Part shown: positions 60,591-64,000 of the stretch, in pieces
How positions within the stretch are numbered: the first letter of the stretch is position 1
How the letters are laid out: each line of letters begins with the position of its first letter
NCBI RefSeq assembly: GCF_000208745.1
Contig: NC_030851.1
Span: 21,419,708-21,483,707 of the forward strand
Direction of reading: 5' to 3'
Length of the DNA: 64,000 nucleotides
DNA from: Theobroma cacao
Taxonomy: Eukaryota; Streptophyta; Magnoliopsida; Malvales; Malvaceae
Notes under the pieces: generated by a model
What the model saw: the letters and a program-made list of their open reading frames with translations, nothing else
What the model was told of the DNA's origin: nothing
Databases searched by the model: none
Position numbers and translations under genes: made by a program

Positions 60591-61297
60591 ACTCCCCATG
60601 CCTGACCGTATCACTGGGCCCTGTCTAGATTGTGATCCTGAAGTGTCTCTCCGCTATATACTAGGATGAGTCGGAGGAGTAGAAGTAGTTATTGTACCCC
60701 GTCTCAACTGAGGACAATCTCTCTTGATATGCCTTTGTTGGCCGCATTGAAAACACTTTACAAGCTATCTACATGACCCAACATGAAATCCTCCACAATT
60801 ACGGCATTTGTCCAATCCTTCTGAAGTCCTCCCCTGACTACTCATCACTGGCCGATCAAATCTAGAAGATCTCGACTGTGACTGCTAAGATGGAGGTCTA
60901 GTGGATGCCACAGACACTAAGGTAGTACTTTCTACAGTAGATGTCGAATCTCTGCCTCTCTTTGAAGACTGACCCAAGAACGTAGGCAGATTCCTTCTCT
61001 TTGCGAACTCAGCTCAAATTCGTCTATTCTCAGTGATGAGCTTCTCAGCTCGTAAGGCCATCTGCACAACTTCCTTATGTGGCTTCCTACTAGTCACTAT
61101 CATCCGTTCCTTGATCTCATTACGAAGCCCTTCCTTGAAATAATTGGCTTGATCCTGCTCAGATTTCACTAGATCCGGCACATATAACATCAACTCGTTA
61201 AAACGAGTCTCGTACTCTTCTACAGTTAGAATTCCTTGTTTCAAGCTCAGAAATTCTCTTTTCCTTTCTTTCTGATGAAAGTAAGTAAAATACTGAC
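60591..61297 (-). pseudogene. Gag of D, N-terminus deleted
   Basis: Starts inside the capsid at QYFTYFHQKERKREFLSLKQG and runs through YETRFNELMLYVPDLV to KEVVQMALRAEKL. Two zinc knuckles lie near 60810-60735: CRNCGGFHVGSC (CX2CX3HX3C) and CFQCGQQRHIKRDC (CX2CX4HX4C). In-frame stops occur at about 61013, 60890 and 60767. The first 12 or so residues of the open frame (from 61331) are LTR sequence, not gag. The N-terminal half of gag, the leader and the primer site are lost. Confidence 0.9.
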
Positions 61298-63578
61298 CAT
61301 AAATATCTAAAGGTGAGTAAAATGGAGGCAAGTTTAAACAACAAATTACGAACCATTTTATAATGTTTTCAATTTATTTCTTAAACTATAAAATATTTGT
61401 AATTTACCAAAACAGTTGTTAAGACTTATGTCTTTTATTCAAAACAAGGCTCAAGCCAAAACTAATCCTCGGGGATACCTTGGTCGAGGCATCTAACCGA
61501 GTCCGCCAAGGTTGTTATAACATTTACATGTGAAACACATTTTTATTTTTAAAACAAGTCGTTCCTTGGCGTTGGCCGAGTTACACATTCACGTGGGTGT
61601 TCGACGTAAAGTGAGCTCTAATACTACCCTAGGAGTTACCCTCCTCACCTCTACAACCGGAGTAACTATATAACCAGGTTTACCGTGCCCCTCTAATAGG
61701 CAGTCCACGAAAACCCGTCACTGCAGTGACTAATTCACCAATTTTAATAAAATTTCGACAGTATAACGTGCCTTTTATTTATTTACCCAGCCTGCATAAT
61801 AAAAACAGCTTACATAAATTCTCAACGCAATTTATCAAATATAGCCACCTATACTCACATTTCATAAGCCATTCATAGGAAAATATATATTTCAAAATAA
61901 TTGGCAGCCTCTAATTACTCAATTTCATAATCAACACAATATATTTTTATTTGTCACATTTATTTCTAAAACATCAAAAATCCCGTTTTAATCTCGTTTT
62001 CATTTCATAAAATACATAAAGAGCATTTAAAAATAAACTCTAAATAATTTACAACAATAATAGGTTTACTCACCGTTTGTACAAACTAAAAGCTTTCTAG
62101 GTGCACTAATAACTACTCGTCGGGTACGATTTCCTTGCCTTTACCGGAAGGCTCTCCTCCTACACACATTGCAAAAATTTACTCAATTCATCACATTAAT
62201 GCTAAATCACTATGTATTTGACTTAAATCCTATACTAATGCATGGTATGAAATGCAATAGCCAAAAATGGCTTAAACGCGGTATTAACCTATTTTTGGCA
62301 CTTTACCCGATAAATTACTAACGCACTCATTTTAGCTCTAAATTGTCCCATTCTCTCTCCAACATTTCTAACCATTAATTATCAGCCAATATTCCTCTAA
62401 AATCACCAAAATCATCTCACTTTCTTCCTTGGAAAATTGGGCCAAAAATGGGACATTAACTCGGTAAATTTTCTACTTTGTTTTTCTATCACATTTAACC
62501 ATTTTTCATCATTTTCTCTTCATTTCTCTTAGAATAAAAATCAGATTATTATCATTGTACCTCATTGCAGATTCGGCCAAGGGTGGGTATTGTGAAAATT
62601 TAATGCTTTCTTGCCCAATTTAATTTCTAAACACATTTAACTAACTAAAACTATAAATTTAACTAAAAATCAAAACCTAAAAATTTCAATTTCTCCCCCC
62701 TTGAAATTCATCCAGCCCTTGATGTCACTTTTAGATCTCTCTCCTCAAGCATGTTAAATGGAAACAAAGGCATAGGAAAGGTAGAAATCAAACTAAAGTC
62801 AAAAATTTTTTTCGTTAGACGGGTAAACGGGTGAAAAACGCGAATTCCCCTTTGAATTTTCTTGTTTCTCTTCGATTTTTCTTTTTTTTCTTCCTCTCCT
62901 CTCTATTTCCTCTCTTGTTCTTCCTTATGGCTGGCTATTACTTAAAATGGGGTTTAAATGCGCTGACTTTTCATTAAAATAATATTAAATCATTAAAAAG
63001 TGCCATGTGTCACTTTCCCATTGGCTAATTTTTAAAATTTCATCCATTTGTTTTCAAATTTTCACCATACACTTGTCCCACATATCCATAGCTTAGATAA
63101 AATTCTCAGACTTATCCAAAGTCTTGGTGGAGTAATTTTTGAAATTTACACTTTTGCCCTCGTAAAAGTGAAAAATTACATTTTTGCCCAAAAAACTGAA
63201 AATTGCCCATAGGCGTATTTTTCATCCCTTATACTCATACCATTCCCCAATTTGTCAAATTTGATCTAAATTCTCTCAAAATCTCAAATTTTGTCCACGA
63301 GTGGTAAAATTACGATTTTATCCCTGAGCATCAAAATTTCCAATTTTACCCTAAATGAACCCTTGAACTCTGAACAATCATTTTTAGTCATTCTCGGACT
63401 GTAAAGTATTAAATTTCATCTTACGATTCATATTTGAACTAGTTCGAGGTTAAATCAACTCAAGTGTACCGTTAGGTACAATACCGGGTTTCGTCTATTT
63501 TTAGGACTTTCCTAGCGTAATAACATGCTGCTCAGAGCATGTATGTGATGACATGTGTTTATAGGGTCGGGTTTTACA
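61298..63578 (-). mobile_element. Truncated 5' LTR of D
   Basis: Matches the left LTR from 54694 to 56974; the part equivalent to 54145-54693 (549 bases) is missing at the gag side. It ends GGGTCGGGTTTTACA and is followed by TSD CACTT (63579-63583). Confidence 0.93.
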
Positions 63579-63959
63579 CACTTAATGGCAATTGAAAGCT
63601 AGTTAGGAATAACTAGTAGAACTTGATTAGGAAAGAGCCTTTGGAATTATATTAATGCCAATTTGGGTTGGTTGTAATGTTATGTGTGTATAGATTCCAA
63701 CAAGGCCTTACATGTCCATTTGGAGCATTAGTTGAGGTTAGAGTCAAGCAAAAGAATCAACAAGACCGGTGAGTGAACTTGCATTTCAAAATTGTTTTAG
63801 GAATATGAATGTATTTGCACGAAACGTTTGAATGATTTTATCCAACTTTTCTTAAAAAAAAAACTGGTGCCTTGGGAGCAAGCCTTGCAAAATTATTTTG
63901 ATGTGGTGAAATGTGAAGAAAATAAACAAGAAGATGAATCCATGTGCTCCTCCCTTTTC

Positions 63960-64000
<41 letters not shown>
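63579..64000 (+). mobile_element. 3' LTR of C, part 2 (cut by window end)
   Basis: Continues the C LTR after D; from GATTCCAACAAGGCC (about 63690) it matches 25615-25890 of the 5' LTR. It ends in 40 bases of TA repeat at 63961-64000. Confidence 0.9.

Overview
The window is a block of plant (almost certainly eudicot) repeat-rich, AT-rich DNA built almost entirely of nested, decayed LTR retrotransposons. I see no host gene, tRNA or rRNA gene and no bacterial feature. Evidence for a plant: Ty3/gypsy chromoviruses of Tekay/Del type with a C-terminal chromodomain-like region, a Ty1/copia element of SIRE/Maximus type, primer-binding sites matching the 3' end of plant initiator tRNA-Met, 5-bp target-site duplications (TSDs), and decay dominated by C-to-T/G-to-A changes. 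The species cannot be named from this sequence. The element names below are mine.

Layout, left to right. Element A (+, 1-8414) is the 3' part of a Tekay-like gypsy: RT, RNase H and integrase with in-frame stops, split at 2167-5155 by a solo LTR of another family (S1, minus), then the integrase C-terminus, polypurine tract and 3' LTR. 8415-10919 is unassigned AT-rich DNA with a 64-bp tandem repeat. Element F (copia, +) starts near 10920 and has lost most of gag and the middle of pol. Gypsy fragment G (13204-16266) sits in it, and its 3' LTR is broken at 17364 by element B.

B (minus, from 17365) has a 2.7-kb LTR and a non-coding internal region (LARD-like). It carries solo LTR S2 (21367-23775, TSD TATAT, containing a 315-N gap) and is interrupted at 24806 by element C. 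C (+, 24807 to beyond 64000) is another LARD-like element: 5' LTR, tRNA-iMet primer site, about 4.4 kb of non-coding interior, polypurine tract and 3' LTR. About 32 kb of younger DNA is embedded in C: copia H (minus; TSD CTATT), gag-only gypsy E (39974-49834; TSD GTAAG), and gypsy D (minus, 54145-63578; TSD CACTT) inside C's 3' LTR.

Rearrangements stand out. H is a solo LTR, then 1.4 kb of C, then an H interior with one LTR, then the same C flank again; a tandem duplication followed by LTR-LTR recombination explains this. An 820-bp tandem duplication crosses the 5' insertion junction of E. The A/B/C/G LTRs share an array of tandem hairpins whose stems covary, and a cluster of CTGCAG-centred palindromes. 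Element D has an 85-nt GT...AG insert in its integrase that behaves like an intron. No element here looks able to move by itself: every pol has stops, frameshifts or lost catalytic residues, and B, C and E lack pol.
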